33,788 bases of DNA, from NCBI GenBank assembly GCA_016183245.1, contig JACPEY010000035.1:1-33788 (forward strand), given 5' to 3'. This DNA comes from Candidatus Daviesbacteria bacterium. GTDB lineage: Bacteria; Patescibacteriota; Microgenomatia; Daviesbacterales; UBA10151. Below, one piece after another: positions 7,886 through 13,680 of this stretch (its first letter is position 1; the number at the start of each line of letters is the position of its first letter). The notes below the pieces were generated by a model, which had not been told where the DNA came from, searched no databases, and saw nothing but the letters and a program-made list of their open reading frames with translations. Position numbers and translations under genes: made by a program.

Positions 7886-7959
7886 ATAGTGGCCTAGTGC
7901 GCGCGCTTGGAAAGCGCGTATACCGCAAGGTATCGAGGGTTCAAATCCCTCCCTCTCCG
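7875..7959 (+). tRNA. tRNA-Ser (GGA)
   Basis: Acceptor GGAGAGG/CCTCTCC, anticodon stem CGCGC/GCGCG around TTGGAAA giving GGA, long variable arm (TATACC-GCAA-GGTATC) diagnostic of serine, T-arm GAGGG-TTCAAAT-CCCTC, discriminator G. CCA is not encoded. Its 5' end is duplicated at 7547 and its 3' end at 8066. Confidence 0.95.
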
Positions 7960-7960
7960 C
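7943..7960 (+). repeat. 18-bp direct repeat, copy in the tRNA-Ser 3' end
   Basis: AAATCCCTCCCTCTCCGC forms the T-arm and acceptor 3' side of tRNA-Ser(GGA). It recurs exactly at 8066-8083, with 105 bp of hairpin-rich DNA between. Confidence 0.75.
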
Positions 7961-8020
7961 AGATTTCGAAGAAATCAAGGAGAGGAGAAAACAAACTGCT
8001 TTGTTTCGTGAGGATTTGAA

Positions 8021-8053
8021 GGGTTTTTCTTTATGCTTTGCATAGAAAAACCC
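8021..8053. repeat. Long hairpin between the 18-bp repeats
   Basis: GGGTTTTTC...GAAAAACCC arms continue inward to TATGC-TTT-GCATA, giving a stem of about 14 bp. It could terminate tRNA transcription or be part of the inserted segment 7961-8065. Confidence 0.6.
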
Positions 8054-8065
8054 AGGCCCGAAGGG

Positions 8066-8083
8066 AAATCCCTCCCTCTCCGC
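8066..8083 (+). repeat. 18-bp direct repeat, displaced tRNA-Ser 3' copy
   Basis: Exact copy of 7943-7960, the att-like 3' end of tRNA-Ser(GGA). It is not part of a complete tRNA. Confidence 0.75.
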
Positions 8084-8088
8084 CTTCG

Positions 8089-8146
8089 CCTCGCCGAAGT
8101 CCCGCTTAAGCGGGACGAAGGCGGGCTTCGCTGAAATTCGGCGAGG
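8089..8146. repeat. Cruciform-capable nested palindrome
   Basis: Outer arms CCTCGCCGAA (8089-8098) and TTCGGCGAGG (8137-8146) enclose an 18-bp perfect palindrome, GTCCCGCTTAAGCGGGAC (8099-8116). An alternative pairing is CGCCTTCG/CGAAGGCG (8081-8088, 8116-8123). It is GC-rich against AT-rich surroundings. Confidence 0.75.
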
Positions 8147-8172
8147 CTCCGGCGAGATAAATCCGCTAGGTG

Positions 8173-8178
8173 TATAAT
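8173..8178 (+). promoter_or_regulatory. -10 box for the cupin gene
   Basis: TATAAT ends 6 nt before the ATG at 8185, a leaderless arrangement. Confidence 0.5.
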
Positions 8179-8184
8179 CATTAA

Positions 8185-8536
8185 ATGATAAAGAAATTCA
8201 AAATTTTTAACATCTCCCAAGTGCCGTTCGAAAGCATTCATGATATGCCTAATTCCAGGCAAACTTTAGCCACAAAAGATGATCTTGTTTCTGATAATAT
8301 CGATGCACTAACAAAAGGTATGCTTCAATCAGGATCTAAATGGGATTGGCACAAACATGAACAATATGATGAACTAGGCATTGTTTTAAAAGGAAAAGGC
8401 AAATTTTATTGGAAAGATGAGATAGTTGAATATAAACCGGAAAGATGTAATCATTATTCCGGCAAATACTACCCATAAATTTGAAGCTAAAGGAAGGGAA
8501 ACCAGTGAGTTTTATTTCGTCCGAATTAAAGTATAA
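8185..8536 (+). pseudogene. Cupin-domain protein, frameshifted
   Basis: Residues 1-85 read as a small cupin: SGSKWDWHKHEQYDELGIVLKGKGKFYW contains the His-rich first cupin motif (H-x-H...E) and the Gly turn. Frame 1 then ends in a short wrong tail with a stop at 8476-8478. One base on, from about 8441, the next frame continues the fold: KDVIIIPANTTHKFEAKG (second cupin motif), then EFYFVRIKV and a TAA at 8534-8536. The shift lies at CCGGAAAGAT (about 8437-8446). It is either a true pseudogene or a sequencing/assembly error; a programmed frameshift is less likely. Cupins of this size bind metals or small molecules; the substrate is unknown. Confidence 0.75.
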
Positions 8537-8537
8537 T
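8532..8537 (+). promoter_or_regulatory. -10 box for the DUF5652-like gene
   Basis: TATAAT overlaps the cupin stop codon and ends 8 nt before the ATG at 8546. Leaderless configuration. Confidence 0.5.
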
Positions 8538-8545
8538 GTATTTAT

Positions 8546-8791
8546 ATGTTTAACTGGCAAATGCCGGATTTGGGGGCAGGAATATTTTTACTCATCATAT
8601 GGGAGATTTTTTGGAAAGGAGTCGGTCTTTGGAAATCTGCCAAAAAAGGTGACTTAATCTGGTTTGTGGCTATACTTTTGATTAACCTGTTTGGGATTAT
8701 CCCTCTTTTTTATCTTTGGAAAACCAAACAACTAGAACCAGCCCTCAAGGATATCCAAAATTTCTTCAAATCAAAGTTTAAGAAGAAGTAA
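8546..8791 (+). CDS. DUF5652-like small membrane protein
   Basis: An 81-residue protein with two hydrophobic helices. GIFLLIIWEIFWKGVGLWKSAKKGD is followed by LIWFVAILLINLFGIIPLFYLWK, with a Lys-rich tail. The W-E-x-x-W-K-G-x-G-L-W pattern and the second helix ending in Ile-Pro-x-x-Tyr-Leu match small CPR membrane proteins grouped as DUF5652 (from memory). No function is known. Its 3' end overlaps the convergent tlyA-like gene by 21 nt. Confidence 0.65.
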   Translation: MFNWQMPDLGAGIFLLIIWEIFWKGVGLWKSAKKGDLIWFVAILLINLFGIIPLFYLWKTKQLEPALKDIQNFFKSKFKKK

Positions 8792-9358
8792 ATATTCTTT
8801 GTTGCCTGCACCCCCCAAAATTGGTGAGTCCATGATTTCCTGTACCCTGTAACCTGTACCCTGTAACCTGGCCACTATCTCATTTCTCACTTCTTCAGCT
8901 CTTTCAGGAGGTAAAACCCCTTTGATTAAATCCTTTTTATCAGCTTGATATTGAGGTTTTAGTAAAGCAATAATAAAACCATCAGGTTTAAGAAATTTCT
9001 TTACAATAGGTAAAATCAATTCCAGCTTAGTCCAACCGGCATCAATGGTAATTAGGTTCACTGGCTCGGGTAAACTTTCTAAATGTAAAATATTAGTCCG
9101 TTCCATGACCACTACCCGCGGATCATTTCTTAACTTCCAGGCCAACTCCCCATAACAGGTATCTACGGCATAAACTTTTTTGGCACCGTTTTGCAGCAAA
9201 CAATCCACAAAACCACCAGTGGAAGATCCAACATCCAGACAGGTTAAATTTTCAATGTTCAATTTCCCCTGCCTGCCGGCAGGCAGGAATTTTTCAATCG
9301 CAGCCAGAAGCTTAATTCCACCCCGAGAAACGAATTGACTTTTGTCATTCTGAGGCAT
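8771..9358 (-). CDS. TlyA-like rRNA 2'-O-methyltransferase lacking the S4 domain
   Basis: The 195-residue product covers the FtsJ-type methyltransferase half of TlyA. It shows SRGGIKLLAAIEKF (family entry motif with the catalytic Lys), CLDVGSSTGGFVDCLLQNGA (SAM-binding loop), YAVDTCYGELAWKLRNDPRV, then TIDAGWTKL (usually D-V-S-F) and ALLKPQYQ (usually KPQFE). TlyA proteins normally begin with an S4 RNA-binding domain of about 60 residues; here it is missing. The first residues MPQNDKSQ are encoded by the end of a repeat element (9343-9432) that occupies the S4 position. A PAGRQG insertion at about residue 26 comes from a 20-bp palindrome. TlyA enzymes methylate 16S/23S rRNA ribose; loss of S4 may weaken rRNA binding. 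Confidence 0.8.
   Translation of the reverse strand: MPQNDKSQFVSRGGIKLLAAIEKFLPAGRQGKLNIENLTCLDVGSSTGGFVDCLLQNGAKKVYAVDTCYGELAWKLRNDPRVVVMERTNILHLESLPEPVNLITIDAGWTKLELILPIVKKFLKPDGFIIALLKPQYQADKKDLIKGVLPPERAEEVRNEIVARLQGTGYRVQEIMDSPILGGAGNKEYLLLLKL
9268..9287. repeat. 20-bp perfect palindrome inside tlyA
   Basis: CCTGCCTGCCGGCAGGCAGG, also found exactly at 24607-24626, with a related copy at 14496-14514. On the minus strand it encodes LPAGRQG in frame with the methyltransferase. Confidence 0.85.
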
Positions 9359-9432
9359 CGCCGAAGAATCTCTGAACTTGTTTCAGGAAGACTCGCATTT
9401 GCGAGAGATCCTTCGCTACGCTCAGGATGACA
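9343..9432. repeat. MITE-like element A, copy 1
   Basis: A 90-bp element with terminal inverted repeats TGTCATTCTGAG and CTCAGGATGACA (11 of 12 positions complementary). It supplies the start codon and first codons of the tlyA-like gene at its left end and the TGA stop of the NUDIX gene at its right end. Related copies: 10989-11041, 18787-18901, 24526-24638. Confidence 0.8.
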
Positions 9433-9835
9433 CCCCTTTCATTTCTAATGCTTTTCTAAGCAAGGATTTATCCTGAGAAAAAGTCAACTGCTTTAAAGCT
9501 TCCTCCGGCTCAAACCAGCCAATATCAGAAACTTCCCAGTCATGATCTTTGATATCTCCTGAGATATATTTCATCAAAAAATAAGTCACCACTTTAAATA
9601 CCTTCTCATCGTTAAAATGATAGACATACTTTGAATAACCTACTTTACCCACAATTTCCGCTTGCACCCCGCCCTCTTCCCTAACTTCTCTTAAAGCAGA
9701 CTCTTCCATAGTTTGTTCCGGATGATCTAGCAAACCCTTGGGGAAACTCCAGTGTTTGTTTTGAGAATGCTGGGTCACCAAAACTTGCCCTTTATCATTA
9801 AAAACTATACCGCCAGCAGAAAACTCCCGTTTCAT
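9422..9835 (-). CDS. NUDIX hydrolase
   Basis: A 137-residue NUDIX-fold pyrophosphatase. The N-terminal strand FSAGGIVFNDKGQVLVTQH and WSFPKG lead into the NUDIX box GLLDHPEQTMEESALREVREEGGV (split here only by function: metal-binding Glu residues are in REVREE). The box has one residue more than the consensus between the first Glu and the Arg-Glu. The Ap4A-hydrolase-like W-F-E-P-E-E-A-L motif occurs near the C-terminus. It cleaves nucleoside diphosphate-X substrates; the exact substrate is unresolved. The last residues (GVSS) and TGA stop come from element A. The ATG is followed by KREFSAGG, a normal family start. Confidence 0.88.
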   Translation of the reverse strand: MKREFSAGGIVFNDKGQVLVTQHSQNKHWSFPKGLLDHPEQTMEESALREVREEGGVQAEIVGKVGYSKYVYHFNDEKVFKVVTYFLMKYISGDIKDHDWEVSDIGWFEPEEALKQLTFSQDKSLLRKALEMKGVSS

Positions 9836-9874
9836 ATGTAATTACACTGCAATTATAGTACAATAACACCGCCT

Positions 9875-9947
9875 GCGCCCGTAGTTCAATGGACAGAACG
9901 CATGGTTGCGGTCCATGTGGTTGGGGGTTCGATTCCCTCCGGGCGCG
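9875..9947 (+). tRNA. tRNA-Arg (GCG)
   Basis: Acceptor GCGCCCG/CGGGCGC, anticodon stem CATGG/CCATG around TTGCGGT giving GCG, D-loop AATGGACA with the A20 identity base, T-arm GGGGG-TTCGATT-CCCTC, discriminator G. CCA is not encoded. GCG is unusual, since most bacteria read CGU/CGC with an edited ACG anticodon. Confidence 0.9.
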
Positions 9948-9972
9948 CACTTCACTATACTCCGAGTAAAAG

Positions 9973-10057
9973 GGTGGGGTCGCATAGTGGCCTAGTGCGC
10001 TGGTTTCGAAAACCGGTATACCGCAAGGTATCGTGAGTTCAAATCTCACCCCCACCG
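9973..10057 (+). tRNA. tRNA-Ser (CGA)
   Basis: Acceptor GGTGGGG/CCCCACC, anticodon loop TTCGAAA giving CGA, the same D-arm and long variable arm as tRNA-Ser(GGA) at 7875, T-arm GTGAG-TTCAAAT-CTCAC, discriminator G. CCA is not encoded. Confidence 0.93.
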
Positions 10058-10067
10058 CTACCAACAT

Positions 10068-10143
10068 GTGCCCGTAGCTTAATGGACAGAGCATCAGATT
10101 CCGGATCTGACGATTGGAGGTTCGAATCCTCTCGGGCACGCCA
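10068..10143 (+). tRNA. tRNA-Arg (CCG)
   Basis: Acceptor GTGCCCG/CGGGCAC, anticodon stem TCAGA/TCTGA around TTCCGGA giving CCG, D-loop with A20, T-arm GGAGG-TTCGAAT-CCTCT, discriminator G and encoded CCA (10141-10143). Confidence 0.93.
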
Positions 10144-10154
10144 AGGACGCATAT

Positions 10155-10757
10155 TTATCTATGGACGTTTTCTAAAGGGAAATGTTTTTGTAAAGATTCT
10201 GACCATTTTTCCATCCATGATTTATAGGGGACTTCAACATACGGCAGAAAACGGGCAACAACTTTTTTGATTTTTTCTTCATTTTCATTGCCCAACACTA
10301 GCATGAGTTGAGCCGGAAAACGCAGACGCGTCTGAATATGCAATATTGTTATTTTATCTTTCTCTTTAAACCAAAAAGCATCTAAAAAATGCCAAAAATA
10401 AAAGTCTTCCCCTATAGTTATACCCTGGGTGGAAATTTTATACCTGATATTGTGCGGCGGCACAAAAGCCAAAACATAAGTCACAAAAGCCACGGAAAGT
10501 ATGGCCCCAATCAACAAATAATCATGCAGCCAAAAAACAACAGTAAAAACTACCAATATGACTAAAATAGTAATTGTCGTGTAATATGAACGGTCTTTTT
10601 TCCGAAAAGGGCGGGATGGAGCTTCCCAGGAAAGTAAAGTCTTAATCTCTTCTGCTTCCATCATTTTAGGGGTAAAAAATTCAGGAGGAACAGACTGCAC
10701 CGGCCTTGGCGGCTGATTTTCCTTAGGTGGGTTGTGTTTAGGAGTATCTTTGGGCAT
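10155..10757 (-). CDS. Two-TM membrane protein with cytosolic flanks, unknown function
   Basis: A 200-residue protein. The first 60 residues are Pro-, Lys- and Glu-rich and probably disordered. Two adjacent membrane helices follow (TTITILVILVVFTVVFWL and LLIGAILSVAFVTYVLAF, about residues 60-100). A beta-rich C-terminal domain (YKISTQGITIGEDFYFWHFLDAFWF, given here in part, then ITILHIQTRLRF and LGNENEEKIKKVVARFLP) resembles the bacterial PH-like domains attached to membrane hairpins, but I cannot confirm the family. It lies among tRNA genes and has its own TTTACA/TAAACT promoter 8 nt before the ATG. Confidence 0.7.
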   Translation of the reverse strand: MPKDTPKHNPPKENQPPRPVQSVPPEFFTPKMMEAEEIKTLLSWEAPSRPFRKKDRSYYTTITILVILVVFTVVFWLHDYLLIGAILSVAFVTYVLAFVPPHNIRYKISTQGITIGEDFYFWHFLDAFWFKEKDKITILHIQTRLRFPAQLMLVLGNENEEKIKKVVARFLPYVEVPYKSWMEKWSESLQKHFPLENVHR

Positions 10758-10765
10758 TTGTTTTT

Positions 10766-10794
10766 AGTTTAACCTGAAAAGAATATTATGTAAA
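10766..10794 (-). promoter_or_regulatory. Promoter, leaderless configuration
   Basis: Minus strand -35 TTTACA (10789-10794), 17-bp spacer, -10 TAAACT (10766-10771), 8 nt to the ATG at 10757. Confidence 0.6.
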
Positions 10795-10795
10795 G

Positions 10796-10877
10796 CGGAG
10801 GAGGTGGGGGTCGAACCCACATGCCCTTTCAGACCCCAGTTTTCAAGACTGGTGAGCCACCATTGCTCAACTCCTCC
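10796..10877 (-). tRNA. tRNA-Ser (TGA)
   Basis: Minus strand: acceptor GGAGGAG/CTCCTCC, anticodon stem CCAGT/ACTGG around CTTGAAA giving TGA, long variable arm, T-arm GTGGG-TTCGACC-CCCAC, discriminator G. CCA is not encoded. Confidence 0.94.
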
Positions 10878-10882
10878 TTAAG

Positions 10883-10968
10883 CGGAGGGTACAGGATTCG
10901 AACCTGTGGACGGCTATTCACCGTCGCGGATTAGCAATCCGCTCCATTAACCACTCTGGCAACCCTCC
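10883..10968 (-). tRNA. tRNA-Ser (GCT)
   Basis: Minus strand: acceptor GGAGGGT/ACCCTCC, anticodon stem GCGGA/TCCGC around TTGCTAA giving GCT, long variable arm GACGG...CCGTC, T-arm ACAGG-TTCGAAT-CCTGT, discriminator G. It is transcribed 5 bp upstream of tRNA-Ser(TGA), probably together. Confidence 0.94.
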
Positions 10969-10988
10969 AACAGGCCTAATTTTAACAG

Positions 10989-11041
10989 AATCTGAGATCC
11001 TTCGCTACGCCGATTCAGACTTGGCTACGCTCAGGATGACA
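10989..11041. repeat. Element A, copy 2 (partial)
   Basis: Contains the internal ATCCTTCGCTACGC block and the right end CTCAGGATGACA, but no intact left end. It lies between tRNA-Ser(GCT) and comFC. Confidence 0.65.
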
Positions 11042-11050
11042 AAAGATAAA

Positions 11051-11776
11051 CTATCTGGCCAAAGTTAGGGCCCAGACTTTTTTTGCTCCATTCCGTTTTA
11101 AAACATAACAACATTCCCGCAGGGTTGAACCTGTAGTCCAGACATCATCGATAAGCAGGATGTTAGAGTCTAGAGTCCCGCCGAAGGCGAAGCTCGCCAA
11201 GGGCGGCAAGAGTCTAGAGTCTAGAGAAAAAGCGTTGCGGATGTTTTGGTGACGGTCATAACCTTTTAATTTCGCTTGAGGCTTAGTATAGCGGATACGC
11301 CTTAAGGCTTCACAGTAGTCTAACCCTAATTTTTTGGACAAGAGTTGCGCAATAAGCGCAGACTGGTTAAAACCTCTGTCATTATTCCTCCACCAATGCA
11401 GCGGCACAGCCACGATTGCCCACCCTGCCCCTCTATCTTTTTTAATCTGATCCAGAACAAACGGCTGGTATTTAGCCCAGTATTCTATCAAAATATCAAC
11501 TAAAGTTTCTGTAAGTCCTTTAACCCGGCCATATTTTAACTGCTTTATTGCCTCTCTTAAGGGATTTTGATATATACCCAGACTCCAAAGTCCATCAAGC
11601 CCAAATCGCCTCTTGCAAACAGGGTGGGTCTGACCTCCGACAGCCGGTTTCTCACACCTGGGACAAACAAGATCTGTTTGCAAGATACTGCAAATACAGT
11701 CCTTGCAAAAATATGTATCAAACTTGCCGCAGCCTGCACACTTTTTTGGAAATAGTATATCTAATAAAAAATTCAC
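11051..11776 (-). CDS. comFC: ComFC-like phosphoribosyltransferase-domain protein
   Basis: The 241-residue product has the ComF layout: an N-terminal four-Cys zinc region (CAGCG...CKDCI...CPRCEKP) and a C-terminal phosphoribosyltransferase-fold domain (VPLHWWRNNDRGFNQSALIA, then the PRPP-loop ILLIDDVWTTGSTL). ComFC proteins assist DNA uptake during natural transformation, probably in the cytoplasm with ComFA. An insertion of about 20 residues (LDSRLLPPLASF...GGTLDS) just before the PRPP-binding strand is encoded by repeat DNA (11166-11226). It starts 12 bp after the GT-C-like gene and is likely co-transcribed. Confidence 0.88.
   Translation of the reverse strand: MNFLLDILFPKKCAGCGKFDTYFCKDCICSILQTDLVCPRCEKPAVGGQTHPVCKRRFGLDGLWSLGIYQNPLREAIKQLKYGRVKGLTETLVDILIEYWAKYQPFVLDQIKKDRGAGWAIVAVPLHWWRNNDRGFNQSALIAQLLSKKLGLDYCEALRRIRYTKPQAKLKGYDRHQNIRNAFSLDSRLLPPLASFAFGGTLDSNILLIDDVWTTGSTLRECCYVLKRNGAKKVWALTLAR
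11166..11226. repeat. In-frame repeat insertion in comFC
   Basis: TCTAGAGTC-type repeats (around 11168 and three times at 11210-11226) flank a GC-rich hairpin core (CCGCC...GGCGG, 11179-11206). The same TCTAGAG/CTAGAGTC text appears in the intergenic DNA at 33567-33580, so it is repeat material rather than ancestral comFC sequence. Confidence 0.6.
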
Positions 11777-11788
11777 AAAATTATTCCC

Positions 11789-13198
11789 TTATTCTGAACG
11801 TTCGTAAACCGTACCAGTTTGGTCTTCATAAACCTTTTGCCACTTAGCTTTTTGAAGTCTGTCTTCAAAGCCTTCTATATGTTTGTTTTTAGGCCAAAGG
11901 ACAAACTGCACTTGATATTTATCCAAAATTTTCAACCCGTCAATATTGTTTAACACCTGATCATATTCATCAAAAGCTGCAGAACTTTCCTGCTGGTAAG
12001 GCGCCTGCCATCTCCAGGAAGGCATCCTGCCATCTACAAAAACTTTTTGTTCAGGCAGTTTCCAAATCAAATACCCGCCCCAATGATAACTGCTAAAAAT
12101 TCTCCCTGACCGGGAGCGTTGCTTTAGAAACTGCACAGCCTGTTGAGGATAAAAATTTTTTTCCTGCCGCTTTTTTAAATCTCCGACATAGAAAAAAGCT
12201 TCCAAGGCTAAAAAGAAAAAAGCAGCTATCAGAAATACTTTATATGCTTTATTAAACCTTTCCTGGGCAAACTTAATATTGCCAATTTCCTTATAGAAAA
12301 ATCCCAGGGTTTGAATAGTCAAAGGCAATGCTGTCAAAACCCAAAGAGGGGTATGCCTTCGGCTGGACAAACCTGCCAGCATCAAAAAGACGTAAAGGCT
12401 TATTTGCGTTAAAGTCAGCTTTGATCTGTAACGGTAAATTAAAATACCGGATAAAACAGCAAGCGGCATAAAAGCAAGCAGCGCCCAATCAAGGCCCAGA
12501 AAAAGCGGAATCCATTCCATGATAGCCGAGCGGAGATTATTATCAGACAACTGCTGCCAGACTTCTTTCCATAAATTAAACCCATATGGATTGAGCAGGG
12601 TTACCAATATAGAGGACAGGACTACGACTAAATCGCTTGTGAAGATCTTCCGCTGAACCAGGCTTTTTAAGGCTGAAACAAAAATTAATATTACCAGTCC
12701 TAAAACAAAACCACCATGCAGATTAGCCCAAAGCACAAAATAAACAGGCAAAAACCACCTCCATTTTACCCAAAGACGATCATCAGTGACAACTTTAAGT
12801 AAAACTGCAGTTAAAGCCCATGTTTCAACTTGCGGCCTAACTCCCAAAAAAGGCAGCAGCACGGCACAAGCAAGCAGAAACGGAGCCAGCGCAAAAGCGC
12901 TGCCTTCATTCTGCGGTTTAACTACCAAAAGGGCAAGTAAAGCAATTGCTGCAAACAGCAAAGCCATGACTGCCATGCCAACATTTTGATAAAGGTCATA
13001 AAAAATAATGTTAGTCAGCCATTCATGGTCTACAAAAGGAAAACTCGGCATGGTGTAAGAAAAAGGGTCGGTTGAAGGAATGCCCTGCCTGGAAATTAAT
13101 TCCCCCAGCTTCAAATGCCAGCCAAAATCAGGATCAAGGAAGGTCAGGTTATTAACAAAGAAGACCACCAGCACAAATAGAATGATTGCAATATGCAC
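11789..13198 (-). CDS. GT-C-like polytopic membrane protein
   Basis: A 469-residue protein with about ten hydrophobic helices. After the first helix comes DPDFGWHLKLGELISRQGIP, then DPFSYTMPSFPFVDHEWL, a loop with Asp/His residues typical of the first extracytoplasmic loop in GT-C glycosyltransferases that use lipid-linked sugars. GVRPQVETW and NLHGGF occur in later loops. The C-terminal 110 residues form a soluble domain (GRIFSSYHWGGYLIWKLP, KVFVDGRMPSW, then a Trp/Lys-rich end). It probably acts in the cytoplasmic membrane in cell-surface glycosylation, but donor and acceptor are unknown. Its ATG lies 18 nt after the tmRNA 3' end, so transcription may read through from smpB-ssrA. Confidence 0.7.
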   Translation of the reverse strand: MHIAIILFVLVVFFVNNLTFLDPDFGWHLKLGELISRQGIPSTDPFSYTMPSFPFVDHEWLTNIIFYDLYQNVGMAVMALLFAAIALLALLVVKPQNEGSAFALAPFLLACAVLLPFLGVRPQVETWALTAVLLKVVTDDRLWVKWRWFLPVYFVLWANLHGGFVLGLVILIFVSALKSLVQRKIFTSDLVVVLSSILVTLLNPYGFNLWKEVWQQLSDNNLRSAIMEWIPLFLGLDWALLAFMPLAVLSGILIYRYRSKLTLTQISLYVFLMLAGLSSRRHTPLWVLTALPLTIQTLGFFYKEIGNIKFAQERFNKAYKVFLIAAFFFLALEAFFYVGDLKKRQEKNFYPQQAVQFLKQRSRSGRIFSSYHWGGYLIWKLPEQKVFVDGRMPSWRWQAPYQQESSAAFDEYDQVLNNIDGLKILDKYQVQFVLWPKNKHIEGFEDRLQKAKWQKVYEDQTGTVYERSE

Positions 13199-13216
13199 CT
13201 TTTCATTCTATCAAAA

Positions 13217-13633
13217 TGGTGGAGATGCCCCGCTGTGAGCGGGGGTCCAAAATTGTTACTTAAAAATCTTCTACAAGCTTAGCTAATTAATTTTTGTTCA
13301 TCAGTTGTAACCAATTAGCAGGAAAACTAATGAATGATTGAATTGTCTTTTGCAATTTTGGATCAACCAACACCAAAATTGCAGCATCCTGACTTTGTAC
13401 GTACCTTAGTATCCCGTCAGAAAGAGGATAAATTCTAAAGCACCCTTTTAAGAAAAGGCTGGGGCAGCGGTAAAGCTACCTTGACCTAGTAAAGCCATAA
13501 GGCCTTGCATTTTACCCTCAAGGGAACGAGCAATTTTATTGCCGTTTGTGTTTTGAAACAATATTTTACGCTTAATGTTTCCTGAGCGGCTTGCAGTTTT
13601 TAAAGAGCAATCCTGTCGAAACTATACATCCCC
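13217..13633 (-). ncRNA. ssrA: tmRNA (ssrA)
   Basis: The 417-nt gene, minus strand, rescues stalled ribosomes with SmpB. The 5' end GGGGATG-TATAGTTTCGACAGG is the canonical tmRNA start and pairs with CATCTCC at the 3' end, followed by A and an encoded CCA (13217-13219). The likely tag reading frame runs from a GGC resume codon at 13541-13543 to TAA at 13448-13450. It has 31 codons, beginning GNKIARSLEGK and ending GSFTAAPAFS, longer than the usual 8-15 and hydrophobic at the end, as degradation tags are. The T-arm is CCCCG/CGGGG with loop CTCACAG; it keeps the T55-C56 equivalent but not the T54/A58 pair. It lies 47 bp downstream of smpB with its own promoter. Confidence 0.9.
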
Positions 13634-13641
13634 AAGTTTGT

Positions 13642-13670
13642 ATATTACCATAAAATGAACCTAAATACAA
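13642..13670 (-). promoter_or_regulatory. tmRNA promoter
   Basis: Minus strand -35 TTGTAT (13665-13670), 17-bp spacer, extended -10 TGGTAATAT (-10 at 13642-13647). The mature tmRNA 5' G is 8 nt after the -10. This calibrates where transcription starts relative to the -10 boxes of this genome. Confidence 0.7.
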
Positions 13671-13680
13671 CCCCTCTCAG

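Noticed and set aside
9798-10139. 113-codon minus-strand ORF
   Set aside because: It is antisense to tRNA-Arg(GCG), tRNA-Ser(CGA) and tRNA-Arg(CCG). The PERIRTSNRQ and RRESNPQPHGPQ text is the well-known artefact of translating tRNA complements.
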